Numbered from the stretch's first letter, positions 34,645 through 43,519 are shown. The stretch is 64,000 bases of DNA from Streptomyces sp. ISL-87 (GCF_018614095.1 NZ_JAGGOY010000016.1:180313-244312); one strand, 5' to 3'. The notes: generated by a model not told the origin, from the sequence alone. Program-made: numbers and translations.

Positions 34645-35055
34645 CTAGCGGGCGGCGTTCCCGAGGACCTTGTCCGGGGTGATGCGGACGACGACGCGGA
34701 CGTTCTCGGGCGGGGCGTCCGCGTAGTCCTTCCCGGCGCCCGGGCCCGCGTACTTCTCGGCGATCCGGACGGCGACCGCGCGGCCGGCGTCCTCGGTGAC
34801 GGTGGCGGTGCCGCGGATCTCGACGTAGAGGAAGGGGTTGGCCAGGTCGAACACGGTCAGGCCGACCCGGCCGTCCCGGCTGATGTTCCGCTCCTTGCGG
34901 CGGCCCTGCTCGGTGGAGATCAGCACGTCGCCCCCGTCCCGGGTCACCCAGACCACGGAACTCTGCGGACTGCCGTCGGGGTTGATGGTGGCGAGCACCC
35001 CCGGGTGTGGGGAGTCGAGCAGCGTGCGTACGGTGTCGTTCAGCTCAATGGTCAT
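34645..35055 (-). CDS. PPOX-class F420-dependent oxidoreductase
   Basis: 136 residues. Split-barrel flavin/deazaflavin-binding protein: PGVLATINPDGSPQSSVVWVTRDG, RKERNISRDGRVGLTVFD and PFLYVEIRGTATVTED fit the actinobacterial F420-binding PPOX group. It probably reduces a small substrate with F420H2; the substrate is not inferable. ATG 35055. Confidence 0.85.
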   Translation of the reverse strand: MTIELNDTVRTLLDSPHPGVLATINPDGSPQSSVVWVTRDGGDVLISTEQGRRKERNISRDGRVGLTVFDLANPFLYVEIRGTATVTEDAGRAVAVRIAEKYAGPGAGKDYADAPPENVRVVVRITPDKVLGNAAR

Positions 35056-35126
35056 GAGCGCGAGGCTAGTTCGCCGATGCCGCCGATATCGCGGATTTGC
35101 CGCCCCGCGCCCGGACTAGCCGATGT

Positions 35127-36347
35127 TTACGTCCAGGGAATGTTGAGCCACGGGCTGCCGGGATCGCTCATCAGCGCCTGGTGTGCGGTGGCCATGCTCT
35201 CGTACCAGTGCCCGAACTCCTCCTCGTCGAAGTGCAGGCAGCGCCCGAGGATGTACCCGACGGACAGGTCCTCCCAGGAGCGGTACGCCAGCCGGCATTC
35301 CTTCCCGGCGCGGACGACGGCGTCCTTGGTCTCCTGGAGGGAGCCGAAGCGTGCGCCGAGGCCCCAGCGGGCCATCTGCGAAGCCCGCCCGTAGTCCCAG
35401 GCCTCCACCGACCGGATGAATTTCCCCTCGCTGAGCAGCCCGTCGGCCCGGAACCGCTGCTCGTAGCGCGCGATGCGTCCGATGAGCCGCTGCACGCCCG
35501 CGATCTCCCCATCGACCTCGGCGGCCGGGCGGGGCGTGGCCACGGTGACCCCGTCGGGGGTGATCTGGGGCTCGGCGGCCTTCCTCGCGCTCACGCGCAG
35601 GCTGTACTCGGCGGCGTGCCGCCAGTGTTCGATGTCCACGGGCCCCGCGAAGTCCTTGGCGAGAGCCCGGCGCACGCGCAGCGCGTACTCCCAGACCGGG
35701 CTGACCATCTCGGCCTTCAGTAGCTGCTCGGTGGTGGTCAGCCAGTCCTCCCGCGTGGTGACGCCCCACCATTCCTTGAGCTTCTCGCGTTCCTTGGTGT
35801 AGCCCTGGCCGTGGTAGGCGAGGGCGTTCCAGAACATCCCGTTGTGCACGGAGAGGTGCGCTCCGCAGGCCAGCCCGAAGGCGACGGGCCCGTGCAGCGG
35901 CCCGCCGACGTGCAGGGAGTGGACCTTGTCCTGCTCCAGGCCGTAGGTGGGGGCCTGGTTCCAGTGGTGGTCCCAGACGGCGCGGTGGGCAGGGGAGGAG
36001 GGCAGGAAGGCCTCGCAGGGACTGCCGGGGTTGATGGCCAGAAAGGCGGGATCCCCGGGCTCGAAGCTGCCGGAGAACCAGGAGAGGCTCTGGCGTTTGA
36101 AGACCCCGTCGGGGCTGGGTACGGGGAGCATGCCGGCCGTGTACGCGACGTAGCAGTAGGCGCCGGCCTGGGGGAAGTACAGGGGCTCCAGCAGCACCTT
36201 GGTGGGATGCGCGTCGGCGTAGGCGCGGGCCAGCGGTATGAACAACTCGGCCCGGGCCAGCCCGTCGAAGTAGGCAGGCCAGTCGTTCCTGAGCTTCGCC
36301 TCGTACAGCTCTCTCTCGATAGAGCTGGGCGCGTTCCACATCCCCAT
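35127..36347 (-). CDS. DUF1266 domain protein with SseB-like N-terminal region
   Basis: 406 residues. The N-terminal part (YFDGLARAELFIPLAR, YVAYTAGMLPVPS, FLAINPGSPCEAFLP) resembles the SseB N-terminal domain. The C-terminal half has the DUF1266 pattern WDYGRASQMARWGLGARFGS ... SWEDLSVGYILGRCLHFDEE. Function unknown; DUF1266 proteins often travel with contact-dependent or immunity-like loci, which is only a hint. ATG 36347 has AGGG 8 bases upstream; ATG 36341 is an alternative. It lies 9 bases after the HATPase gene, probably in one operon with it. Confidence 0.78.
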   Translation of the reverse strand: MGMWNAPSSIERELYEAKLRNDWPAYFDGLARAELFIPLARAYADAHPTKVLLEPLYFPQAGAYCYVAYTAGMLPVPSPDGVFKRQSLSWFSGSFEPGDPAFLAINPGSPCEAFLPSSPAHRAVWDHHWNQAPTYGLEQDKVHSLHVGGPLHGPVAFGLACGAHLSVHNGMFWNALAYHGQGYTKEREKLKEWWGVTTREDWLTTTEQLLKAEMVSPVWEYALRVRRALAKDFAGPVDIEHWRHAAEYSLRVSARKAAEPQITPDGVTVATPRPAAEVDGEIAGVQRLIGRIARYEQRFRADGLLSEGKFIRSVEAWDYGRASQMARWGLGARFGSLQETKDAVVRAGKECRLAYRSWEDLSVGYILGRCLHFDEEEFGHWYESMATAHQALMSDPGSPWLNIPWT

Positions 36348-36356
36348 ACGGAAACC

Positions 36357-36752
36357 CTATCCGGGCCCGGTGATTCCCAGTTCGGCCCATACGGTCTTTC
36401 CGACCACCCGCTCGGAGGCCCCCCACCGCTCGGCGAGCGCGCTCACGATGTGCAGCCCGCGCCCGTACTGGTCGTCGTCGGCGGCCGCTCGCAGTCCGGG
36501 TCGCCGCTCGCCTTTCGGATCGGTGACCGCGACGCGGAGCACTGCTTCGGTGAGCTCCACCTCGACCCGGAGATACCGGTCCCACACCGAGCCGTGGAGG
36601 AGGGCGTTCGTGGTCAACTCGCTGGTCAGCAGCGCCACATCGGCGGCCGCCTGGGGCTGCCCCCACGCCACCGCGAGCCATGCGGCGCGGCGCCGGGCCG
36701 CGGGCACCGAGTCCTGCCGGGGCGGGTAGTTCCGTACGTCGTACCGTTCCAC
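36357..36752 (-). CDS. RsbW-like ATP-binding (HATPase_c_2) regulatory protein
   Basis: 131 residues. GHKL-fold ATPase of the anti-sigma/regulatory type: N-box LTSELTTNALLHG, G1 region AVTDPKGERRPGL, G2 YGRGLHIVSALAERWG and GKTVWAELG. GTG 36752 follows AGGAGGTG. It diverges from an HTH-DUF5753 gene that is followed by DUF397, the widely repeated Streptomyces cassette related to abaA and whiJ loci. The target is not known. Confidence 0.85.
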   Translation of the reverse strand: MERYDVRNYPPRQDSVPAARRRAAWLAVAWGQPQAAADVALLTSELTTNALLHGSVWDRYLRVEVELTEAVLRVAVTDPKGERRPGLRAAADDDQYGRGLHIVSALAERWGASERVVGKTVWAELGITGPG

Positions 36753-36941
36753 GATCGTGCACCTCCTGTGAGGGCGGTGGCATGTCGGGCAGCCCGATGC
36801 GCTTCCGCCAACTGACGCTGTGCAGTGAGCAGTTCGTCACCGACGGTAGGGCGCGCACAGGACTAGGTGCAAGCTATTCCGGGGAAATCTATCCCCAGGG
36901 AGTAGTTGTGCCCTCCGGGCTGGGCGCGGAAGACTGCCTCC

Positions 36942-37799
36942 ATGGACAACCGGGTATCCACGGTGCTGGCGCGTCGACTGGGCGGAGAACTCCTACGGTT
37001 GCGGGACGCAGCGGGCCTGACACAGCCGCAGGCGGCGCAGGTGCTGAGCGCCACCGCGGCCAAGATCGCCAAGATGGAGCGCGGCTGGGTCCCGTTCCGC
37101 GACCCGGACATCGTGGCCCTGTGCAAGCTGTACGGAGTGACGGACGAGGCAGCCGTACACAGGTTGCTGTCCCTGGCCAAGCTGGATCGCGAGCGCCGCA
37201 AGGCCAAGGGCTGGTGGCAGCACATGCCCATCGTGGGCGGCCTGGGTGAGTACATTGCGATGGAGGAAGTCGCCACACGCATCCGCACGTGGCAACCCGC
37301 CCTGGTCCCCGGTCTGCTTCAGACCCCGGAATACGTACGCGCGCTGGGTGTCACGTCCAATTGGTCGCACCCCGACGAGATCGAGGCGCTGGTCACGACA
37401 CGGATCAAGCGGCAGGCGCGGTTGTGGGGCGATGAGCCGCTGGAGTTCCACGCGGTGCTGTGGGAGGCCGCGTTGCTCCACCAGGTCGGTAGCGTCGAGA
37501 TGATGCGCGCGCAACTCGAGCACGTGGTGCAGATGGCGAAGCTGCCCCACGTCCACGTGCAGGTGCTGCCCTTCCGGGCAGGGAGGCACCACGGTGTGGA
37601 CGGTTCCTTCAACATCGTTTCGTTCGCGGACCCCGGGGCACTGGACGTCGGCTACGCCGAGGCCATCGCCTCTACCCTGTGGGCAGAGGGGGCGGAGGCC
37701 AATGAGGCATACAGCCGGGCCTTCGCCCGAGTGTCACGCCTGAGCCTTGCGCCGCACGACTCCGTGAACCTGATCGACGCCATCAGCAAAGGTATGTAA
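36942..37799 (+). CDS. XRE-family HTH protein with DUF5753 (WhiJ-like)
   Basis: 285 residues. The N-terminal HTH (GELLRLRDAAGLTQPQAAQVLSATAAKIAKMERG) is followed by the DUF5753 region (RTWQPALVPGLLQTPEYVRA, LEFHAVLWEAALLHQVGSVEMMRAQLEH, VHVQVLPFRAGRHHGVDGSF). The family pairs with small DUF397 proteins and regulates development-linked genes by analogy with WhiJ. ATG 36942 follows GGAAG. The downstream DUF397 gene starts 4 bases after its stop. Confidence 0.9.
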   Translation: MDNRVSTVLARRLGGELLRLRDAAGLTQPQAAQVLSATAAKIAKMERGWVPFRDPDIVALCKLYGVTDEAAVHRLLSLAKLDRERRKAKGWWQHMPIVGGLGEYIAMEEVATRIRTWQPALVPGLLQTPEYVRALGVTSNWSHPDEIEALVTTRIKRQARLWGDEPLEFHAVLWEAALLHQVGSVEMMRAQLEHVVQMAKLPHVHVQVLPFRAGRHHGVDGSFNIVSFADPGALDVGYAEAIASTLWAEGAEANEAYSRAFARVSRLSLAPHDSVNLIDAISKGM

Positions 37800-37803
37800 G
37801 CCC

Positions 37804-37980
37804 GTGAACGAGTTCGAGTTCGTGAAGTCCAGCTACAGCAGCGACCAGGCCAACACCGAGTGCGTGGAGGTGGCCACGAACGTGGCCGGGACCGTCGCGC
37901 TCCGGGACAGCAAGCAGACCGACGGGCCGGTCATCCGGGTCACCGACACCGCGTGGGCGGCCTTCGCGGGGGCGCAGTGA
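37804..37980 (+). CDS. DUF397 (BldB-family) small protein
   Basis: 58 residues from GTG 37804. It has the DUF397 signature VKSSYSS ... ECVEVATNVAGTVALRDSKQ and ends VTDTAWAAFAGAQ. Such proteins partner the upstream HTH-DUF5753 regulator. The stop codon overlaps the start of the glutaredoxin gene (GTGA). Confidence 0.9.
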   Translation: MNEFEFVKSSYSSDQANTECVEVATNVAGTVALRDSKQTDGPVIRVTDTAWAAFAGAQ

Positions 37981-38231
37981 CGGCCGGGATCACCGTCTAC
38001 TGGCGGCCCGGGTGCACGTACTGCATCAAGCTGCGTACACAGCTGCGGCTCGCCCGGATCCCGTACCGGAAGGTCAACATCTGGCGGGATCCGGACGCGG
38101 CGGCCTTCGTGCGCAGCGTCGCCGACGGGAACGAGACCGTGCCCACGGTGCGCGTGACGTCGGCCGGCGGCCGCGAGTCGGTCATGACGAACCCGTCGCT
38201 TGCCCAGGTCAAGCAGGCGCTTGCCGTCTGA
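37977..38231 (+). CDS. Glutaredoxin/mycoredoxin-like protein
   Basis: 84 residues. Thioredoxin-fold redox protein with the active site CTYC in VYWRPGCTYCIKLRTQL, the cis-Pro stretch NETVPTVRV and a C-terminal helix. Actinomycete glutaredoxins of this type use mycothiol (mycoredoxin). GTG 37977 overlaps the DUF397 stop by four bases, so the redox protein is translationally coupled to the regulator cassette, an unusual addition. A hairpin with a TTTT tail follows. Confidence 0.88.
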   Translation: MTAGITVYWRPGCTYCIKLRTQLRLARIPYRKVNIWRDPDAAAFVRSVADGNETVPTVRVTSAGGRESVMTNPSLAQVKQALAV

Positions 38232-38259
38232 CCCGGTCCCCCTCCATACAACAGCCAGG

Positions 38260-38285
38260 CCCCCGGCTCTCTAGGCGGGGGTTTT
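38260..38285 (+). terminator. Rho-independent terminator after the glutaredoxin gene
   Basis: CCCCCG / CGGGGG stem (38260-38265, 38276-38281) followed by TTTT at 38282-38285, 29 bases after the stop codon. Confidence 0.75.
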
Positions 38286-38371
38286 CTGCTGTTCCGGCAC
38301 CCTTGACCAGCCCGATCCCCGAGAGTGAGGTTGTGCAACCAGGCGCAACGCGCTCGACAGGGAGGGACACC

Positions 38372-38608
38372 ATGGCCTTACGGTTCGTCGGTAAAGATCC
38401 CGAGTCCGGAGATCACGGATCACCCGCTGTGTGGGTGGACCAGGATTCGAAGGATCTTGTGATCCAGGGGTGGACGGCAGACGACCAGACCACGGGCGAA
38501 AGCTCGCAAGACGTGCCGATCCCCGGGCATGAGTCGGTGATCAGAGTTCCGAAGCGGATGGTGCCGCTTCTCAGGGAGGCGCCGCTCCGTGTCGCAGAGT
38601 CTGACTGA
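38372..38608 (+). CDS. Small acidic protein paired with DUF6879
   Basis: 78 residues; no domain I can name. It begins MALRFVGKDPESGDHGSPAVWVD and contains DLVIQGWTADDQTT and VPKRMVPLLREA. This composition and the pairing with a DUF6879 gene recur in Streptomyces. GGGAGGGACACC precedes ATG 38372. Its end overlaps the next gene by 20 bases. Confidence 0.75.
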   Translation: MALRFVGKDPESGDHGSPAVWVDQDSKDLVIQGWTADDQTTGESSQDVPIPGHESVIRVPKRMVPLLREAPLRVAESD

Positions 38609-39113
38609 CTTCGCTGACCTCATCAGGTCGGTGCAGGTGTCAGCCGTGCATCTTGAGATGCGCGATACGTACGGCGTCGAGAACGAGATCGAAGGCTTCA
38701 CGGCCTGGCAGCAGGGCCACCGGCTTGACCCGGAGGATCGTGCTTCGTGGTGGCGCCCGTGGCTCGACCTCGTGCGGGAGGTCACGGCCAAGGGCGTGGT
38801 CATCCGTCGCGCCCGGATCGTCTCGGAGCCTGTCAGCGACTACATCGCGTTCGAGCACTCCGGCACCTTCACCAACGTGGCCGCCGGTGAACAGATCCGA
38901 TGGCTGCCCCGTCGCAACGCATCAGACCTCGCCCTCCCTGGCAATGACTGCTGGATCTTCGACGGCCGGCTCGTGCAGTTCAACATCTTCGACGGCGTCG
39001 GCCGGTGGGTCCACACCGACCAGACCGACGACCCCGCCGTAGCCGAACGGTGCGTGTCAGCATTCGAAGCCGTCTGGGATCGAGCTGTCCCGCACGAGAA
39101 GTACACCGTCTGA
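38589..39113 (+). CDS. DUF6879 family protein
   Basis: 174 residues from GTG 38589. Typical core: VHLEMRDTYGVENEIEGFTAWQ, DRASWWRPWLDLVREVTAKGVVIRRARIVSEPVSDYI, then EQIRWLPR and the C-terminal FDGVGRW. Biochemistry unknown. The family is usually encoded next to an HTH-DUF5753 regulator, as here (39133). Translational overlap with the upstream small gene suggests they work together. Confidence 0.82.
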   Translation: MSQSLTDFADLIRSVQVSAVHLEMRDTYGVENEIEGFTAWQQGHRLDPEDRASWWRPWLDLVREVTAKGVVIRRARIVSEPVSDYIAFEHSGTFTNVAAGEQIRWLPRRNASDLALPGNDCWIFDGRLVQFNIFDGVGRWVHTDQTDDPAVAERCVSAFEAVWDRAVPHEKYTV

Positions 39114-39132
39114 ATCTCTGGCCGGTCAGTTC

Positions 39133-39813
39133 ATGCCTTCCTCTCCGCTCTCCAGTGCCCAAGCAGCACGAGCAGCCGTGGCCGCCCGCCTGCAAGGGCT
39201 CATGAAGGACGCTGGGCTCTCAGGGCATGAGCTGGCCGCCAGGTGCGGCTGGCACAAGTCGAAGTCCTCCCGGATCGCCCGGGGCAAGACCCCGCCCTCC
39301 GATGCCGACATCCGGGCATGGTGTGCGGCCTGCGGTGCCGACGACCACGCGGCCGACATAATCGCCGCGTCCCGAAACGCAGAATCCATGTACGTCGAGT
39401 GGCGACAGATCCACCGCGACGGCATGCGCCGCATCCACGAGCAGACAACCCCGCTCTACCAGCGGACCCGCTCATTTCGCGTCTACGCCTCGAACGTCAT
39501 GCCGGGGATGCTCGAGACCGCCGGATACACGACAGGGCTACTCAAGGCCATCACAGCCTTTCAGGGCACCCCCGACGACGTGGCCGACGCGGTAGCGGCC
39601 CGCCAGCGCCGTTCACGGGTGCTTCGCGAGGGTGACCACCGGTTCGCGGTGCTCCTCGAAGAGACCGTCCTCTACTACCTGGTCAGTGACGATGCCGCGA
39701 TGGCAGAGCAGCTTGAACACCTGCTCTCGGTCATGGGGCAGCCGAACGTGTCGCTCGGGATCATCCCCGCGCGGGTCCGCCGGACCGTGTGGCCCCTCGG
39801 CCCGTGCTGCTGA
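39133..39813 (+). pseudogene. HTH-DUF5753 regulator truncated at the 3' end
   Basis: 226 residues. HTH region ARLQGLMKDAGLSGHELAARCGWHKSKSSRIARGKTPP, then DUF5753 (QRTRSFRVYASNVMPGMLETAGYTTGLLKA, HRFAVLLEETVLYYLV, GQPNVSLGIIPARVRRTVWPLG). Intact relatives continue about 45-55 residues beyond TVWPLG. Here the frame ends at once in PCC-stop and no continuation is recognisable in the other frames. It is therefore probably a broken gene, though a shortened functional protein is possible. It follows DUF6879, its usual partner. Confidence 0.7.
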
Positions 39814-40348
39814 CGACCTGACCGACGCGGTCCGGGCGTGGCTAAGGCGCCCGGACCGCATCACCGCAAGGGTTCCACCAATGAGCAGCAATGACGAGGG
39901 TCTGGCTGGACGAAGCCGAGTCACCGTGTTCGCCATGTTCGGCACTGTGTTGGGCTACGCCACACACTCACTCGACAGCCGGAAGCTGGGGGAAGTAGCC
40001 ATCGTCGGCCCCCTCACTCCTGGTATCGAGTGGGGAGGTCTGTGGACGATGGCAGGCCGTAGCTGCCGTTCCTCGGCGTCAGAACACGAGAAAGCGCAAT
40101 GGATCATGACGCAGGCTTCCCGGTCGTTCATCTGCGGTAGCGACCGGATCGCCCAGTTCAACAGCCAGGGGTGGAAGCTCGCGCCGGTGGGCGCCGCATG
40201 GCCTTTGATGGCACGTACTGCAACCGAGACCATCTGTGGACCGGGAATCTCACGGTGGAAGGTCTCACCCCGGCCCAGGTAGCCGGGCGCCCGACGCTGT
40301 ACCCCCAGTAGGGAGGTCAAGCGGGCCCTCGCGGTCTGACCCGCCAGC
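39814..40348. other. Gene-poor stretch between the truncated HTH gene and the TetR remnant
   Basis: 535 bases with no supported gene. An open frame runs on the plus strand (about 39826-40282), but its codon usage and residues are not protein-like and it has no credible start. This looks like debris left by the truncation at 39813 and the deletion at about 40635. Confidence 0.55.
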
Positions 40349-40634
40349 CTACGGTCCTTCGACGATCGGGGTCAGGCCGTCGAGGAGGGCCTTGAGGCCG
40401 AATTCGAAGAGCGCGTCCAGCCGCAGGTCGTAGCCGTCCTGGAAGGCTCCGACCACCTTGGTGAAGGTCGGGAAGCGGCCGGATTCCACCAGCTCCCGGA
40501 GGGCGGGGGCACGGCTGTCCATCCACTGGTCTTCCGACTGGCCCGTGGCGGCTTCGGCGTGAGCCTCCATCTCCAGGTGCACGGCCAGGCCCTGGACATG
40601 GCTGTAGAGCAGCACGTGGATGTCGAACAGTGTC
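40349..40634 (-). pseudogene. 3' remnant of a TetR-family regulator
   Basis: About 95 C-terminal residues remain: HVLLYSHVQGLAVHLEMEAHAEAATGQ ... LVESGRFPTFTKVVGAFQDG ... LFEFGLKALLDGLTPIVEGP. The ending is the typical TetR_C pattern (FEFGL-ALLDGL). The N-terminal HTH and about 120 residues are missing. The frame upstream of 40635 is antisense to the monooxygenase remnant, so the gene has lost its 5' half and promoter. Confidence 0.75.
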
Positions 40635-41378
40635 TTTGGCGACAGCATCACCGCGCTCGACGAGGACGACACCGGCGTGCGCGTCGACTTCGCGCATGGG
40701 AAGTCCCGCACCTTCGACCTCGTGGTCGGGGCCGACGGCCTCCACTCCACCGTACGGCGCCTGGCCTTCGGCCCCGAGGAGCGCTTCGCCCACCACCTGG
40801 GCAGCTACCTCTCGGTGTTCAGCGCGGACAACTTCCTCGCCCTGGACGACTGGCAGATGTGGCTGCGGGACGGCGACACGGGCTTCGGCATCATGCCCGT
40901 ACGCGACAACACCGAACTCAGGATCGCCTTCGGCTTCGAGTCCGCCCCTCTTGCCCACGACCTCCGCGACGGCACCGCCCTCCGGCAGCTCGTCGTGGAC
41001 AAACTCGCCTCCCTGCGGTGGGAAGGGACCCGCCTGGCCGAGGCCGCCCGCAAGGCGCCCGACTTCTACTGCGACGCCATGGCTCAGATCCGCATGGACC
41101 AGTGGTCGCGGGGCCGGGTGACCCTGCTCGGGGACGCCGGCTACTGCCCCTCCCCCCTCTCGGGGCAGGGCACCAGCCTGGCTCTTGTGGGCGCCCACGT
41201 GCTGGCCGACTGCCTCGCCCAGGCGCCCGGCGACCACCAGGCCGCGTACGTCCGCTACGAGCAGCGGATGCGTCCCTTCGTCGCCCTCAACCAGGCCCTG
41301 GCCACCGAGAATCCCGGCGGACCCGCCTCGGAGGAATCCGTCGCGCACGCCAAGAACGCGCTCTCGCTGGACAGCTGA
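40635..41378 (+). pseudogene. 3' remnant of a FAD-dependent aromatic monooxygenase
   Basis: About 247 residues of a PHBH-type flavoprotein: GDSITALDEDDTGVRVDF, then DLVVGADGLHSTVRRLAFG (the second FAD motif) and RVTLLGDAGYCPSPLSGQGTSLALVGA (the third). The N-terminal GxGxxG Rossmann segment (about 110 residues) is missing, and no start codon or ribosome site fits the junction near 40635. The protein cannot bind FAD normally. It is head to head with the TetR remnant. Confidence 0.8.
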
Positions 41379-41594
41379 TCCGGGCGGCGTCCTCCTCACC
41401 GGCCTCGGTCTGCCGTCCCTCTCGGTCCCGATCCCGCCCGTGCCCCTGCCCCTGCCCCAGGCGCCCCGGCGCCCGGCGAGCCCCCCGTGCCACCGCGCGA
41501 CCGTACGGACCCCCTTGACGCGCCCCCTGGCACGGTGGACGCTCCCGGGTCTCGCTCGCATCCGTACGGGCGATCCGCACACTGGGGGGCCGGT

Positions 41595-43502
41595 ATGCCG
41601 CAGGAGTCTGTCCAGACGGCGGGGGAGCTGCGCGCGCGGCTCGCGGAGCGGGGGGCGCGGTGGTCGGTCAGCGAGCACCTGGCCGACGACGAGCCCGTAC
41701 CGCGGCCTTCGCTCGGCCTGGAACCGGGGGCCAATCTCACGCCCGCCGCCGTCGCGGGCCTCGTTGATCTCGCCGGTCTCATCGGCCGGGAGAGCGGGAA
41801 TCCGCACCTCACCCGGCGCAGGGCCGCGCACGGCCTGATCGAGGGGGCGCAGGGGGCGCAGGGGGCCGTCGCCGGGGCGGCGCGGCCCGCCGCCGTCGAC
41901 TGGCGCCGGCGGTGGGGGTGGCCGTGGATCACCAAGGTGAAGGACCAGAACCCCTGCGGGTCCTGCTGGGCCTTCGGGGCCGCCGGGCTGGTCGAGTCCA
42001 TGGCCCGCATCGAGCACAACGTATGGGCCAAGCGGTCCGAGGGCGATGTGCACGACGGGCTGAAGTTCACCTGCGGGCAGGGCTCCAACCCCGAGACCGC
42101 GCTGGACTGGATCAAGACCAACGGGGGCCTCGCCGACCCCGATTGCTGGCCGTACAGCACACCGCCCCCCGGGCTGCCCGCCGAGCGGCGCGACGCCTGG
42201 CGCGCGGAGTACACCCCGAGCTGGGACCGCTCCGGCCGGACCGTCCGGATCGGCGACTACGTCCGGCTCGGCGACGTGGAGCAGCAGAAGGTCTGGCTGG
42301 ACACCGTCGGCCCGCTGACCGCCTGCTTCGATGTCTACGACGACTTCTTCGGCCTCGGGGCCGGGGTCTACCACCGTACGAGTGACCAATTCGCCGGTGG
42401 CCACTGCGTGTTGATCGTGGGCTACGACGACGCGGCCGGCTGCTGGCTGTTCAAGAACTCCTGGGGGCCCGGCTACCACGTCGGCGGCTACGGCCGGATC
42501 GCGTACGGCGAGGTCAACATCGACTACTGGGCCAAGTGCGGCCTGCGCGGCACCAACATCGACCCCTGGAGCAAGCGCCGCCTGCACGCCGGCAGCGTCT
42601 ACGAGAGCGGCAACGGCCGCGCCCACCGCAACTTCGAGATGGCGGCCACCCTCGGCGCGGGCGACGGCCGGCTCCAGCACTGGTGGCGCGAGGGCGACGC
42701 CCCCTTCGCCTGGGCCCGTGCCGGCACCTTCGCGAGCGACGCCTCCGGCCAGCCCGCCTTCACGGGGACCACGTACAACCGGAACATGGAGTCCCTGCAC
42801 GTCACCACCGGCGGCCGGCTGCGCCACTGGTACTACGAGCAGTCCGGCGGCGCCTGGCGCGACGGCGGTGCCTTCGGGCCGGGCGACGCGGCCATCGGCT
42901 CGACCCCGGCCTTCATCCAGAGCGACTACGGGCAGCCGGGCAACTTCGAGGTGGTCGTCCGGACCGCCGACGGCCGCCTCAACCACTGGTGGCGGATCAA
43001 CGGCGCCCCCTGGACCTGGAACGACGGAGGCCGCTTCGCCTCCGGGGTCGCCCACTACGGGCCGGCCCTCGTCCAGACCCGCTCCCGTCACCTCGACCTC
43101 GTCGCCACCCGCACCGACGGCCGGATGCAGCTGTGGTGGCGCGACGACCCGAACGGCTTCGCCTGGCGCGCCGGGGAGGTCTTCGGCAGCGGGATCACCT
43201 CCGCGCCCTGCCTGATCGAGGCGCAGTACGGGGCCGCCGACGAGGACACCGCCGGGAACTACGAGCTGTGCGCGGTCGGCGCGGGCGGGCGGGTCGAGCA
43301 CTGGTGGCGCGGGAACGCTGGCGGCTCGGCCTGGAGCCGCAGCGCGGCCTTCGGGCACGACGCGCTCGCCGTCACCGGGATGCTCCAGGGCAGTTTCGGG
43401 TTCAACCTGGAGGTCATCGTCCTGCGCACCGACCGCCGGCTCCAGCACTACTGGCGCGACGGCGCGGGCTGGCACGAGGGGCCGGTGATTGGCCCCGCCT
43501 GA
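41595..43502 (+). CDS. Papain-family (C1A) cysteine protease with six-repeat lectin-like C-terminal region
   Basis: 635 residues. The papain domain spans about residues 100-310 with the full catalytic set: Gln118, Cys124 in DQNPCGSCWAFGAAG, His270 in GGHCVLIVGYDD, and Asn288 in FKNSWGPGYHVGGYG. From about 335 on there are six repeats of about 50 residues, each with an aromatic core (LQHWWRE, LRHWYYE, LNHWWRI, MQLWWRD, VEHWWRG, LQHYWRD at residues 360, 409, 462, 511, 567, 616). They resemble PLL/fucolectin-type beta-propeller blades. No signal peptide or TM is seen, so it looks cytoplasmic or non-classically exported. A chagasin-like inhibitor gene follows 17 bases later. Confidence 0.88.
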   Translation: MPQESVQTAGELRARLAERGARWSVSEHLADDEPVPRPSLGLEPGANLTPAAVAGLVDLAGLIGRESGNPHLTRRRAAHGLIEGAQGAQGAVAGAARPAAVDWRRRWGWPWITKVKDQNPCGSCWAFGAAGLVESMARIEHNVWAKRSEGDVHDGLKFTCGQGSNPETALDWIKTNGGLADPDCWPYSTPPPGLPAERRDAWRAEYTPSWDRSGRTVRIGDYVRLGDVEQQKVWLDTVGPLTACFDVYDDFFGLGAGVYHRTSDQFAGGHCVLIVGYDDAAGCWLFKNSWGPGYHVGGYGRIAYGEVNIDYWAKCGLRGTNIDPWSKRRLHAGSVYESGNGRAHRNFEMAATLGAGDGRLQHWWREGDAPFAWARAGTFASDASGQPAFTGTTYNRNMESLHVTTGGRLRHWYYEQSGGAWRDGGAFGPGDAAIGSTPAFIQSDYGQPGNFEVVVRTADGRLNHWWRINGAPWTWNDGGRFASGVAHYGPALVQTRSRHLDLVATRTDGRMQLWWRDDPNGFAWRAGEVFGSGITSAPCLIEAQYGAADEDTAGNYELCAVGAGGRVEHWWRGNAGGSAWSRSAAFGHDALAVTGMLQGSFGFNLEVIVLRTDRRLQHYWRDGAGWHEGPVIGPA

Positions 43503-43519
43503 GCGAAGGGGCCGCGCGG

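Noticed and set aside
39826..40282. Plus-strand gene after the truncated HTH protein
   Set aside because: No start or ribosome site, no recognisable motif, residue pattern not protein-like; a faint resemblance to DeoR-type sensor domains was too weak to report.
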